DNA of 64,000 nt, taken from Antilocapra americana. Lineage: Eukaryota > Chordata > Mammalia > Artiodactyla > Antilocapridae. The stretch lies in NCBI GenBank assembly GCA_007570785.1, contig ML662466.1, positions 1,126,938-1,190,937 of the forward strand, written 5' to 3'. The position numbers and the translations under genes are program-made. Below, piece by piece: positions 34,436-46,974 of this stretch. The notes beneath the pieces were generated by a model. It was not told the origin of the DNA. It worked only from the letters and a program-made list of their open reading frames with translations, and did no database searches. The first letter of the stretch is position 1, and every line of letters begins with the position of its first letter.

Positions 34436-35690
34436 GATCAGTTAAGGTTCTCAGTCATATTGAATCTTTGCCACTCCATTGACTTCAGCATGTCAGGCTT
34501 CCCTGTCCTTTTCAGTCTCGATGAGCAAGCTCCAATTTGTGTCCATTCAGTTGGTAATGGCACCCAACCATTTTGTCCTCTGTCATCTCCTTATCTTCCT
34601 GCCTTCAATCTTTGCCCCCATGAAGGTCTTTTGCAATGAAATGGTTCTTCACATCAGATGGCCAAAGCATTGTAGCTTCATTTTCAGCATTAATCCTCCA
34701 AATAAATATTAAGGACTGATTTCTGTTAGGACTGATTGGTTTGATCTCCTTGCAGTCCAAAGGTCTCTCAGGAACCTACTGCAATACCAAAATTAAAAAC
34801 AAAACAAAACAAAACAAAAAATTAGTTCCTCCACACTCAGCTTCCTTACTGGTCAAACTCTCACACCCACGCACAACTACAGCAAAAACCATAGCATTGA
34901 TTTTACAGACCCTTGTCAGTAAAGTAACGGGCCTGCTTTTTATTTTTATTTACTTATTTTTTTTTCCTGTTTCACTAGTTTTATTTATTTATTTTTTATT
35001 TTATATATTTATTGATTTTCTTTACATTATCTTGTTGGTTTTGCCATACATTGACATGAATCTGCTTGTTTTTTAAAATGCTATTTTGGTGTGTAATAGC
35101 ATTACTTTCAAACGGCAAGCATGTTTTAATTTCATCGGTGCAGTCAAAAGCAGTGATTTTGGACCCCCACCCCCCACCCACCACCCCCACCCCAGATAAA
35201 GTCAGTCACTTTTTCTGTTTCCTCCTCTATCTGCCATGTAGTGATAGGTGTGAATGGCATGGTCTCAGTTTTTCTCACGTTGAGTTTTAAATCAACTTTT
35301 TCACTCTCCTCTTTCACTTTTAACCAAGGTTCTTTAGTCCCTCTTCACTTTCTGCCATAAGGATGGTTTCATTTGCATATCGAGTGTATTTATATTTCTC
35401 TCTGCAATCTTCATTCCAGCTTGTACTTCATCCAGTCCCTCATTTCTCACGATGTATTCTGCATATAAATTAAGTAAATAAGATGACAATATTCAACCTT
35501 AACATAACTACACTCTTCCTAATTTTGACCAGGCCATTGTTCCATACGCAGTTCAATATATTGTTTCCTAACCTGTATTCAGAAGTCTCAGGAGGAAGGG
35601 CAGGTAAGGTGGTCTGGTATTCCCATCTATGTAAGAATTTTTCAGATGGTTGTGATCCACAGAGTCAAAGTCTTTAAAATAGTCAATAAT
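34436..35690 (-). mobile_element. BovB LINE, minus strand, with small L1 insertion
   Basis: BovB 3' half on the minus strand: tail 34436-34720, then RT part 35270-35690 (LCD-like ctcttcactttctgccataa region, gttgtgatccacagagtcaa). The 34938-35075 block is a minus-strand L1 3' end (gttggttttgccatacattg) between two ctgctttttt-like sequences. No intact frame. Confidence 0.88.
34938..35075 (-). mobile_element. short L1 3' end inserted in BovB
   Basis: Only the L1 3' terminus and its T-rich (A-tail complement) end are present; cctgcttttta and tctgcttgtttttta at the edges suggest a target duplication. Confidence 0.75.
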
Positions 35691-36573
35691 CAGCTGGATC
35701 TGGATGAAACACAAGTTGGAATCAAGATTGCTAGGAGAAATATCAATAACCTCAGACACACAGATAACACTACCCTTATGTTAAAAAAGTGAAGAACTAA
35801 AGAGTCTCTTAATGAAAGTGAAAGAGGAGAGTGAAAAACTTGGCCTAAAGTTCAACATAAAGAAAACTAAGATCATGGAATCTGGTCCCATCACTCTATG
35901 GCAAATAGATGGGGAAAACAGTGGAAACAGTGGCTGACTTTATTATTTTGGGCTCCAAAATCACTGCAGATGGTGACTGTAGCCATGACATTAAAAAGAT
36001 GCTTACTCCTTGGAAAGAAAGTTATGACCAATCTAGATAGCATATTAAAAAGCAGAGACATTACTTTTTCAATAAACATATGTTTAGTCAAGGCTATGGT
36101 TTCTCCAGTGGTCATGTATGGATGTGAGAGTTGGACTATAAAGAAACCTGAGCACCTTAGAATTGATGCTTTTGAACTGTACTGTTGAAGAAGACTCTTG
36201 AGGGTCCCATGGACTGCAAGAAGATCCAACCAGTCCATACTAAGGCAGATCAGTCCTGGGTGTTCATTGGAAGGACTGATGTTGAAGCTGAAACTACAAT
36301 ACTTTGGCCGATGTTGAGGCCAAAACTCCAATTATTTGGCCACCTGATGCATAGTGTTGACTCACTGAAAAAGACTCCGATGCTAGGAAAGACTGAGGGC
36401 AGGAGAAGGGGACGATAGAAGATGAGATGGTTGGATGGCATCACTGACTGAATGGATATGAGTTTGGGTAAACCATGAGAGTTTGTGATCAACAGGGAAG
36501 CAAGCCACACTGTGGATCATGAGGTCACAAAGAGTCAGACACGATGAGAGACTAAACTGAACTGATGTACAAA
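35691..36573 (+). mobile_element. BovB LINE 3' end, plus strand, head to head with the previous copy
   Basis: The plus-strand copy starts cagctggatctggatgaaac and runs through aggagaaatatcaataacct, the 35898-36188 frame (AMTLKRCLLLGKKVMTNLDS; MYGCESWTIKKPEHLRIDAF) and 36185-36418 to the tail agactaaactgaactga. Frameshifts disrupt it. Confidence 0.92.
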
Positions 36574-36904
36574 ATATACCTTTTGTCTTTACAAAGTGCT
36601 AGTAGTTTGCTTATCATGTGCATCACTGTTTGTTTGTCTGCTGCCCCTCTGCACCCCCCCCCCACCACATAATTGCTTTCTGGGTTGAGAGACGCAGTTA
36701 ACAAGTTGAAATCTGTGACACAGAAAAATATACTTCAATTCCAAATGAAAAGATGGAAATCAATATTATGGATATGCTGTATTCTATTAAAATTTGTATG
36801 TTGAAGACATACATCTATTTGTGTTTAGTCAAAATATGAGTAAGTTTTCATTTCTTTCTGGTCTTATTTGGAAATGGGACCTCTAAATAGGTATTTAAGG
36901 GTAG
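36574..36904. other. no gene or recognised repeat; C-run
   Basis: A run of eleven or more C lies at about 36652-36663. Nothing else is recognised before the next L1. Confidence 0.5.
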
Positions 36905-39900
36905 AAAGAAATAAATTTTAAAAATTAGGGCAGAAATAAATGCAAAAGAAATAAAAAAGACCATAGCAAATATCAACAAAAAGTTAAAAGCTGGTTCTTT
37001 GAGAAGATAAATAAAATTGACACACCATTAGCCAGACTCATCAAAAAAAAAAAAAAACAAAGAGAGAAGAATCAAATCAACAAAATTAGAAATGAAAATG
37101 GAGAACTCACAACAGACAGCACATACGAAGGATCATAAGAGAATACTATCACCAACTATATATATGTCAATAAAATGGACAACTTGGAAGAAATGGAAAA
37201 ATTCTTAGAAAATAATAACTTTTCAAAACTGAACCAGGAAGAAATAGAAAATCTTAACAGACTCATCACAAGTACAGAAATCAAAACTGTAATCAGAAAT
37301 CTGCCTGCAAACAAAAGCCCAGGACCAGATGGCCTCAAAGCTGAATTCTACTAAAGATTTAGAGATGAGCTAACATCTGTCTTACTGAAACTCTTCCAGA
37401 AAATTGCAGAGAAGGGTAAACTTCCAAACACATTTTATGAGGCCAGCATCACCCTAATGCCAAAACCTGAAAAAGATGCCACAAAAAAAAAGAAAAAAGA
37501 AAGAAAACTACAAGCCAATATCACTGATGAACATAGATGCAAAAATCCTTAAGAAAATTCTAGCAAACAGAATCCAACATATTAAAAAGATCATACATCA
37601 TGACCAAGGGAGCATTATCTCAGGAATCCAAGAATTCTCTAATATCCAAAAATCAATCAATGTGATACACCACATTAACAAATTGAAGGGTAAAAATCAT
37701 ATTATTATCTCAATAGATTCAGAGAAAGCCTTTAACAAAATTCAACATCCATTTACGATTAAAAAAAAACAAACCTTTAAAAAGCAGGAATGGAAGGAAC
37801 ATACCTCAACATAATAAAAGCTATGCATGACAAACCCACAGCAAACCTTGTCTTAAATGGTGAAAAGTTGAAAGCATTTCTCCTAAAGTTGGGAACGAGA
37901 CAAGGGTGCCCAATCTCCTCACTACTATTTATCAGTTTTGGTAGTTTAGGCCACAGCAATCAGAGGAGAAAAAGAAATAAAAAGAATTTAGATTAAAAGA
38001 AGAAGAAAAACAATCATTGTTTGCAGATTACATGATCATCTACATAGAAAACCCTAAAGACTACACCAGAAACTTACTAAAGCTCATCAATGAATATGTA
38101 ATTTGCAGGATATAAAGTCAACACACAGAAACCCCTTATATTCCTTTACACTAGCAATGAGAAAACAGAAAGAAAAAATAAATAAACAATTCAATTCACC
38201 ATTGCAATGAAAAGAATAAAACACTTAGGAATATATCTAACTAAACAAAGAAAAGATCTATATATAGAAAACTATAAAACAATGGTAAAGTAAATCAAAG
38301 AGGACACAAACAGATGGAGAAATATACCATGTTCATGGATTGGAAGAATCAATATAGTGAAAATGAGTATACTACCCAAAGCAACCTATAGATTCAATGC
38401 AATTGGTATCAAGCTACCAATGGTATTTTTCACAGAACTAGAATAAATAATTTTACAATTTTTATGGAAATGCAAAAAACCTCAAATAGCCAAAAAATCT
38501 TGAGAAAGAAGAATGGAACTGGAGGAATCAACCTGCCTAGCTTCAGGCTATACTACAAAGGTACAGTCATCAAGACAGTATGGTACTGGCACAAAGGCAG
38601 ACATATAGGTCAATGGAGCAAAATGGAAAGCCTAGAGATAAATCCATGCACCTATGGACAGCTTATATTTGACAAAGTAGGCAAAAATATACAATAGAGA
38701 AAAGACAGTATCTTCAACAAGTGGTGCAGGGAAAACTGGTCAACCATATGTACAAGAATGAAACTAGAACGCTTTCTAACACCACACACAAAAATAAACT
38801 AAAAATGGATTAAAGATATAAACTTAAGACCAGAAACGATAAAACTCCTAGAGGAAAACATAGGCAAAACACTCCCCAGTAAAATGCACAGCAGGATCCT
38901 CTATGGCCCATCTCCCAGAGTAATGGATATAAAAGTAAAAATAAGCAAATGGGATCTAATTGCAATTAAAGCTTTTGCACAATAAAGGAAACTATAAGCA
39001 AAGTGAAAAGACAGACTTCAGTATGACAGAAAATAATAGCAAAGGAAGAAACTGTTAAAGAATTAATCTCAAAAATATACAAGCAACCTCTGCAGTTCAA
39101 TTCCAGAAAAATAAGCCACCCAATTAAAAAATGGACCAACGAACTAAACAGACAGTTCTCCAAAGAAGACATACTGAGGGCCAACAAACACATGAAAAGA
39201 TGCTCAACATCACTCATTATCAGGGAAATGCAAATCAATACCACAATGAAGTACCATCTCACGCTAGTCAGAATGGTAGCTATCCAAAAATTGACAAAAA
39301 AAATAAATGCTAGAGAGGGTGTGGGAAAAAGAGAATCCTTTTACACTATTGGTGGGAGTGCAAACTAGTACAACCACTATGGAGAACAGTGTGGAGATTT
39401 CTTAAAAAAGTGGAAATGCAACTGCCATATGGCCCAGCAATCCCACTGCTGGGCATACACACCAAGGAAACCAGAATCAAAGAGACATATGTACCCCAAT
39501 GTTCATTCCGGCATTATTTACAATAGCCAGGGCAAGGAAGCAACCTAGATGTTCATCAACAGACGAATGGGTAAGAAAACTGTGGTACATATATACAATA
39601 GAATATTACTCAGCCATTAAAAATAATACATCAGTATCAGTTCTACTTTGGTGGATGAAAATGGAGCCTATTATACAGAGCGAAATAAGCCAGAAGGAGA
39701 CACAGCAATACAGTATACTAACTCATATATATGGAATTTAGAAAGATGGTAATGATAACCCTGTATGCAAGACAGCAAAGGAGATGCAGATGTATAGAAC
39801 CGTCTTTTGGACTCTGTGGGAGAGGGCGAGGGTGGGATGATATGGGAGAACAGCATTGAAAAAATTAAATTATTATATATGAAATCAATCGCCAGCCCAG

Positions 39901-40092
39901 GTTTGATGCTTGATACTGGGTGCTTAGGGCTCGTGCACTGGGATGACCCAGAGAGATGGAATTGGGAGAGAGGTGGCAGAGGGGTTCTGGAAGGGGGACA
40001 CATGTATACCCATGGCAGATTCATCTCAATGTATGGCAAAACCAACACAATAATGTAATGAAAATAAATGAATTAGAAATATAAATAAATAA
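36905..40092 (+). mobile_element. L1 LINE, 5' truncated (ORF2 RT to 3' end)
   Basis: The copy begins inside ORF2 (gggcagaaataaatgcaaaa) and continues through the RT motif SPGPDGL near 37318-37340, [12 protein letters not shown] (37790-37996 frame), the C-terminal region (38464-39741 fragments) and the 3' UTR (ggtttgatgcttgatactgg ... tgtatggcaaaaccaacaca) to an A-rich tail at 40050-40090. All frames are broken. Confidence 0.9.
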
Positions 40093-41067
40093 AAGTGAAG
40101 GGCTGGAAAAAGATATTCCACACAAATAGAGAACAAAAGAAAGCAGGGGAAGCAATTCTCATATCAGATGAAATAGACTTTAAAACAAAGGCTGTGAAAA
40201 GAGACAAAAAGGATACTATATAATGATCAAAGGATCAATCGAAGAAGATATAAAAATTATAAATATATATGCACTCAACATAGGAGCACCACAATAGGTA
40301 AGACAAATGCTAACATGTATGAAAGGGGAAATTAACAATAACACAATAATAATGGGAGACTTTAATACTCCACTCACACGTATGGATAGATCAACTAAAC
40401 AGAAAATTAACAAGGAAACACAATCTTTAAATGACACAGTAGACCAGTTAGACCTAATTGATATCTATAGGACATTTCACTGAGGAAACAATGAAAGTCC
40501 TTTTTTTTTCAAGTGCACATGGAACCTTCTCCAGGATAGATCACATCCTGCACCATAAAATCTAGCCTTGGTAAATTAAAAAAAAAAATTGAAATAATTC
40601 TAAGCATTTTTTCTGTCCACAATGCAATAAAACTAGATGTCAATTACAGGAGAAAAACTACTAAAAATTTCAACATATGGAGGCTGAACAACATGCTGCT
40701 GAATAACCAACAAATCACAGAAGAAATCAAAATATGCATGGAAATGAATGAAAATGAAAACACAATAACCCAAAACCTATGGGACACTGTAAAAGCAGTG
40801 CTGAGGGGAAGGTTCATAGCAATACAGACTTATCTCATTAAACAAAAAAGAAGTCAAATAAATAACCTAACTCTACACCTAAAACAACTAGAAAAGGAAG
40901 AAATGAAGAACCCCCAGGTTAGTAGAAGGGAGAAATATTAAACATTTGGGCAGAAATAAATGCAAAAGAAACAAAAGAGACCCTAGCAAACATCAACAAA
41001 GCCAAAACCTAGTTCATTAAGAAGATATATAAAATCGACATACCATTAGCCAGACTCACTAAGAAAC

Positions 41068-41290
41068 AAAGGGATGTAAATTATCATATGTGAAATGAAT
41101 CTCCAGCCCAGGTTTGATGCATGATACAGGGTGCTCAGGGCTAGTAAACTGGGACAACCAGGAGGGATGGAATTGGAAGGGATGTGGGAGTGGGTTTCTG
41201 GAAGGGGAACACCGATATACCCATGGCAGATTCATGTCAATGTATGGCAAAAGCAACATGATAATGCAAAGAAAAAAATTAAAAAGAATA
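41068..41290 (+). mobile_element. minimal L1 insertion (3' UTR only)
   Basis: About 210 bases of L1 3' UTR (aaattatcatatgtgaaatg ... tgtatggcaaaagcaacatg) with an A-rich tail lie inside ORF2 of another L1. The flanks aagaaacaaaggga (about 41060) and aagaaagaaagaaa (about 41289) look like a target duplication. Confidence 0.85.
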
Positions 41291-41717
41291 AAGAAAGAAA
41301 GAAATGGAGAAGAATCAAATGAACGAAATTAAAAATGAAGATGGAGAAATCACAACAGACAACACAAAAATACAAATGATCAAAAGAGACTATTATCAGC
41401 AACTATATGCAAATAAAATAGACAACATGGAAGAAACGGAGAAATTCTTAGAAATGTATAACTTTCTAAAATTGAACCAGGAAAAGATAGAAAATCTCTT
41501 GAAGACCCATCACAAGCACAGAAATTGAAACTGCAATCAGAAATCTTCCAAAAAACAAAAGCCCAGGACCAGAGGGCTTCACAGCTTAATTCTATGAAAC
41601 ATTTAGAGAAGAACTAACACCTATCCTACTCAAACTTGTGCAGAAAATTGCAGAGGAAGGTAAACTTCCAAGCTCATTCTATGAGGCCAGCATCACTCTA
41701 ATATCTGACAAAGATGC

Positions 41718-41743
41718 CACACACACACACACACACACACACA
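41718..41743. repeat. (AC)n microsatellite in L1
   Basis: An AC run interrupts the L1 where the family has an A-rich site; a second A-run plus AC run follows at 41839-41890. Confidence 0.9.
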
Positions 41744-43878
41744 AATACAGGCCAATATCATTGATGAACATTGATGCAAAAACTTTCAAACTCACTCTAT
41801 GAGGCCAGTATCACTCTAAAACCTGACAGAGATGCCACAAAAAAAAAAAAAAAAAAACCAGACAGACACACACACACACACAAAAAAAAACACTACAGGC
41901 TAATATCACTGATGAACATAGATGAAAAAATCCTTAACAAAATTTTAGCAAACAGAATCCAACAACATATTAAAAAGATCAGTGAGTTTATCCCAGGGAT
42001 GCAAGGACTGATCAATATCTGCAAATCAATCAGTGTAATACACCACATTGAAAAATTGAAAAATAAAAACCATTTAATTATTTCAATAGATGCAGAAAAA
42101 GCCTTTGACAAAATTCAACATCCATTTATGACTAAAACAAAACAAAACAAAAAACACCTCCAAAAGGCAGGAATGGAAGGAACATACCTCAACATCAAAA
42201 AAGATATAAATGACAAACCCACAGCAAACATTATCTTCAATGGTGAAAAACTGAAAGCATTTCCCCTAAAGTCAGGAACAAGACAAGGGTGCCCAGTCTC
42301 ACCACTACTGTTCATCATAGTTTTGGAAGTTTTAGCCACAGCAATTAGAACAGAAAAAGAAATAAAGTAATCCAGATTGGAAAAGGAGAAGTAAAACTCT
42401 CACTGTTTGCAAATGACATGATCTTATATATAGAAAACCCCAAAGACTCCACCAGAAAATTACTAGAGCTAATCAATGAATTTAGTAGAGTTGCAGGATA
42501 TAAAATCAACACACAGAAATCCCCTGCACTCCTATACACTAACAATGAGAAAACAGAAAGAGAAATTAGGGAAACAATTCCATACACCATTTCAACAAAA
42601 AGAATAAATACGTTGGGACACCTAAAGAAACAAAAGACCTATATATAGAAAACTTTAAAACACTGGTGAAAGAAATCAAAGAGGACACAAACAGATGGAG
42701 AAATATACCATGTTCATGGATCAAAAAAAAAAAAAGGGATCAATGCAGTGAAAATGAGTATACTACCCAAAGCAATCTATGGATTCAATGCAATTTCTGT
42801 TAAGCTACCAACAGTATTTTTCACAAAAGTAGAACAAATAATTTCACAATGGCATGGAAATACAAAAAATCTAGAATAGCCAATAGTCTTGAGAAAAAAG
42901 ACTGGAACTGGAGAAATCAACCTGCCTGACCTCGGGCTCGACTACAAAGCCACAATCATCAATACAGTATGGTACTGGCACAAAAAGAGAAATATAGAGC
43001 AATGGAACAAAAGAGAAAGCACAGACATAAATCCACACACCCATGGACACCTTATTTTTGACTAAAGGAGGCAAGAAAATACAATGGAGAAAAGACAATC
43101 TCTTTAACAATTGGTCCTGGGAAAACTGGTGAACCACTTGTAAACAATGAAACTAGAATACTTTCTAACACTATAAACAAAAATAAGCTCAAAATGAATC
43201 AAAGATCTAAATATAAGACCATAAACTACAACACTCCTAGAGTAAAACATAGGCAAAACACTCTTTGACATAAATCACAGTAGGATCCTTTATGACCTAC
43301 CTCCCAGAATACTGGAAATAAAAGCAAAAATAAACAATTGAGACCTAATTAAAATTAAAAGCTTTTGCACAACAAAGGAAACTATAAGCAAGGTGAAAAG
43401 ACAGACTTCAGAATGAGAGAAAATAACAGCAACTGACAAAGAATTAATCTCAAAAATATATAAGCCACTTCTGCAACTCAATTCCAGAAAAATAAACTAC
43501 CCAATTAAAAAATGGGCCAATGAACTAAACAGACAGTTCTCCAACGAAGCCATACAAATGGCTAACAAACACATGAAAAGATGCTCAACATAACTTATTA
43601 TTAGAGAAATGCAAATCAAAATCACAATGAGGTAGCATTTCACACCAGTCAGAATGGCTTTTATCCAAAAGTGTACAAGCAATGAATGCTGAAGAGAGTG
43701 TGGAGAAAAGAAAAGCCTCTTCCACTGTTGGTGGGAATGCAAACTAGTACAGCCACTATGGAGAATAGTGTGTAGATTCCTTAAAACACTGGAAATAGAA
43801 CTGCCATAGGACACAGCAATTCCACTACTGGGCATACACACCGAGGAAACCAGAATTGAAAGAGACACCTATACCCCA

Positions 43879-44647
43879 ACCTTCCTCATACATTCTGTGG
43901 AAAGGACTAGTAGCATGCTGAGAGCGAATATAAGAGAAATTCACATTCTTGCTATGGAAATAATTGTGGAATACAATGGAATATTTAACCTCTCTCACCT
44001 GTGACAAAAATATACACAACAGCATGAAAAAGACAGGAAGCAGAGCCATATATCTTTCAGATAGAAGTTTTTTCCTTCTCTGATTTTAAAACACACCTCT
44101 TCAAATCATAAATTGCAGAGACTTCCAATGTGCTCCTTACTGATATAGACAAGGAAGAGGTTAAGCTAAACAATGTTATTCTCAAATAGGAAAAGAAAAA
44201 TCTGAATGGACCAGCTCCTTAAGAAAAGATAAATTATAAATCCTTATTTCAGAAGATGGTAAGAGTTTCCAAAAAATGACTGGAGAAAAAGAAAAACAAC
44301 ACTCTACATAAGTTTGTTTTTCTTCTTCTTCTTTTTTTTTTTTTGAGAGAATATAAGTTATTCATAATATTGATTTTCTTCTTTACATTTGGTACTGTTG
44401 TATCACTATCTATCTCCAGCATTCACCCCACTAACAAGGTTCCCCCAACCCAGAGCAGCTGCAAAGGACAAATTAATTGTTTGGGAGTAATACAGGTAAA
44501 ACCAAAATTTAAAAATTCTTATCAATCTAGATATTCTCTCCACAAAGACATAAGGGAAAGAAAATATTTCTCTTACTGAATAAGTATTAAACCATAATGT
44601 GGTACACATGATAAGCAAACTACTAAAAGATTTGAAAGACAAAAGAT

Positions 44648-44650
<3 letters not shown>
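43879..44650. other. no gene or recognised repeat
   Basis: AT-rich sequence with a T-run near 44330-44345; small ORFs without features. Confidence 0.5.

Positions 44651-44652
<2 letters not shown>

Positions 44653-44680
<28 letters not shown>
44653..44680. repeat. (AT)n microsatellite
   Basis: Fourteen AT units. Confidence 0.95.
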
Positions 44681-44699
44681 GGAAACTATTGACATTTAT

Positions 44700-44945
44700 C
44701 AATCCCCTATGGGCACATTGTACCCCCTTCATTTCCTCATGGGGACTTCATGCCCCCTACTCTTCCTCTTGAGGCTTTTGCACCATTCTAATATGGGACC
44801 CCATGCAACCTCTTTCTCCTCTCTGTGACATGACCACCCTTTCTCCTCTCGGTAACCCCATGCCGCATCTTCCTCCACGTGAGATCCCTGCAACAACTTT
44901 CTATGGGGATCCTGTACCTCCTCCTCCTCCTTCTCCTGGGCACCC
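44700..44945. repeat. degenerate pyrimidine-rich minisatellite, unit about 30-45 bp
   Basis: The theme atggggacc(c/t)catg(c/t)ccc followed by a ctcttcctcct run recurs, for example from 44708, 44739, 44795, 44851 and 44913. One strand is pyrimidine-rich. No coding content. Confidence 0.7.
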
Positions 44946-45026
44946 CTCGCCTCCCCTCACTGCTGTATTACCATGGAGATAGACAGGAAAAAGGCACTCC
45001 CAAGAGGTGAGGAAGTTAAACCTGTA

Positions 45027-45436
45027 GTGAACCCAGACTGAATGTGGACTGAATGTGGACTCAACCTGGATGTAACTGAATGTGGACTGAATGTGGACTC
45101 AACCTGGATGTACATAGGCTGAACACGGACTGAAACAGGACTGAATGTGGACTGAAGATGGATTAAACCCAGATGAACACGGATTGGACCTGAACTGAAC
45201 CCAGGCTGAACCTGGGCTGAACCTGGAATGAACATGGACTGAAGATGGACTGAACAAGGACTGAATGTGAACAGAACATGGACTGGACCAGGATCGAACA
45301 TGGACTGAACAAAGACTGAATGTCAACTGATCCCAGATTGAACTTGGACTGAATGTAGACTTAACCAAGGCCATAAACCAAGGCTGAACCCTGACCCTAA
45401 ACCAAGACTGAACCATGATTAAACCAGGATTGAGAC
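45027..45436. repeat. 12-bp minisatellite (ggactgaa(c/t)(a/g)tg theme)
   Basis: About 34 diverged copies of a 12-base unit such as actgaatgtgga / actgaacatgga stand in tandem. Because 12 is a multiple of three, all six frames tend to stay open, which explains the overlapping minus-strand frames (114 and 105 codons) with 4-residue periodicity. Confidence 0.9.
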
Positions 45437-46224
45437 AAGTCAGGTCAAATCACTGGGTAACTGGATACCCCGTATCTACAAACAGAGGCAAAGTGTTAAA
45501 AATATAAACAGGTGGACAACAAATTTCACCAAGGAAGTGAAGCATTTGAATACACATAATATCACTGCCAGAAAATGATGAGATGTAAGTAAGCAGAAAG
45601 ACACTCAGTGCTCATAAGCTCTACATTCTTAAGGTATCAACAATGTGGGGTAGATCTATACACTGAATGTAGCCCCAGTCTGTCTCTATCTGAACTTTCC
45701 TATAGCAGCCAATGAGCCGGTTCTTGATGTTAAGTGGAGATGAGAACATCAGGATAGCCTGAGGTTACAGGAATCTGAGAATCTCAGAGCTGTTTTAAAA
45801 GAATAGAGTTAGTCATATGCCACCGGCTTTCCAAGACACACCAGGCTGACTGATTTCTGACAGAGTAATTCACACTGCAGCTCAGTGGGAAAGAAGGAAA
45901 TATTTCAAAAAAGTTGGATATCTTACACCATTCAAAAGAAATTTTTGAGAAATGGATCAGAATTCAACATACAGAAGCGAACACCAGGAACCTTTTATGA
46001 GGAAAACAGAAGACAACCTAGGAGAGGTACACATTTTGCAGACTGGATGTAGAAATAAGAACCATTAAAAAATGAAAGTGAAAGAATTAAGAAAAACAGC
46101 AACAGCTTTTTGCGTTCAAAGACAAGTTAAATGACAAAATGGACAAAGACTGAGAAGAAATATGTGAAAATATATGTCTAGCAGAGGGGTTGCATACAGA
46201 TACCACAACAAGAGCCCTAATGTT
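45437..46224. other. no gene or recognised repeat
   Basis: Ordinary AT-leaning sequence without a convincing frame. Confidence 0.5.
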
Positions 46225-46345
46225 TTTTGTTGACTCTCTTAGTCATGTACAACTCTTTGCAATGCCCTAGACTGTGACCCATTGGGCTCCTCTATCCATG
46301 GGATTCTCCATGGACATCTTCCAGTGTTGTCCATCTGGGTGTGTC
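46225..46345 (-). mobile_element. Bov-tA SINE fragment
   Basis: Reverse-complement tail and body: tgactctcttagtcatgtac, tgggctcctctatccatggg. Confidence 0.82.
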
Positions 46346-46654
46346 ACCAAAACACACTCAGTGATAAAGTAAACAGTTTACCATGAGAGACCTGAGAGAA
46401 CCTAGTGACTAAGAGCACTGCAGAGTGGGGGGAGGAGGAATTATGGGGGTGAGTGGGAGACTGTCATCACTAGGTTTGATTCTCCAAGTCCTGGCCCTCT
46501 TCACATACCCAGCTCCTCAGGTTAGTGGTAGTTCAGATAGGACTTAGAGAACCTGGGTCCTCAACCCCAAGGCCAGTGACTGGAACTGGTCTGTAGACTC
46601 TTAGCAATGGGGTCACACAGCAGGAGGAGGTGAATGAAACAAGTCTCATATCTG

Positions 46655-46885
46655 TTTACAGCCACCCCAGTACATTTAGACTCTCCAGGTGGCACTCTAA
46701 TAAAGATTCTGCCTGCCAATACTGGAGACACTGGGCTGGGAAGACCCCGTGAGAGAAGGAAATGGCAACCCACTCCAGTATTCTTGCTTGGAAAATCCCA
46801 AGGACAAAAGGGCATGGTGGGCTATGGTCCAAACAGTCTCAAAGATTCAGAAATGACTGAATCAAATTAGCATGAACCTGTGAAT
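46655..46885 (+). mobile_element. Bov-tA SINE
   Basis: Body aaatggcaacccactccagt and aaagattctgcctgccaata; tail diverged. Confidence 0.85.
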
Positions 46886-46974
46886 CTGAATCAACCCAAA
46901 ACTACCATATATCCCTCAAATCTTTCTGTGGAAAACCTGTCTACATAAAACTAGTCCCTGGTGCCAGAAAGGCT

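Larger units (their letters stand above)
33392..34910 (+). repeat. segment S': second copy of the flanking direct repeat
   Basis: Begins catggagctgaagccctta at the base after the 3' LTR and follows the order of 22912-24480, including the same BovB junction (tgcttgctaggat near 34427). It contains a (CA)n run at 33450-33496 and a (CT)n/(CCCT)n run at 34046-34120 where the first copy has only short seeds. Confidence 0.7.
40093..43878 (+). mobile_element. L1 LINE, truncated at both ends, with a nested L1
   Basis: The copy starts in the endonuclease domain (aaagatattccacacaaata), includes NNTIIMGDFNTPL-like sequence near 40345, and is split at 41068-41290 by a tiny L1. RT follows in a 199-codon frame at 41771-42370 ([34 protein letters not shown]). 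The active-site region reads [11 protein letters not shown] (42405-42440), Asn for the first Asp. It stops at 43878 before the 3' UTR. It also has an internal duplication (41663-41930). Confidence 0.9.

Noticed and set aside
44957..45416. Two overlapping minus-strand frames (114 and 105 codons) with periodic residues
   Set aside because: They are explained by the 12-bp repeat, whose length is a multiple of three and has few stops.
45027..45436. Possible CRISPR-like array
   Set aside because: The units are contiguous, diverged 12-mers without unique spacers, in a mammalian genome.
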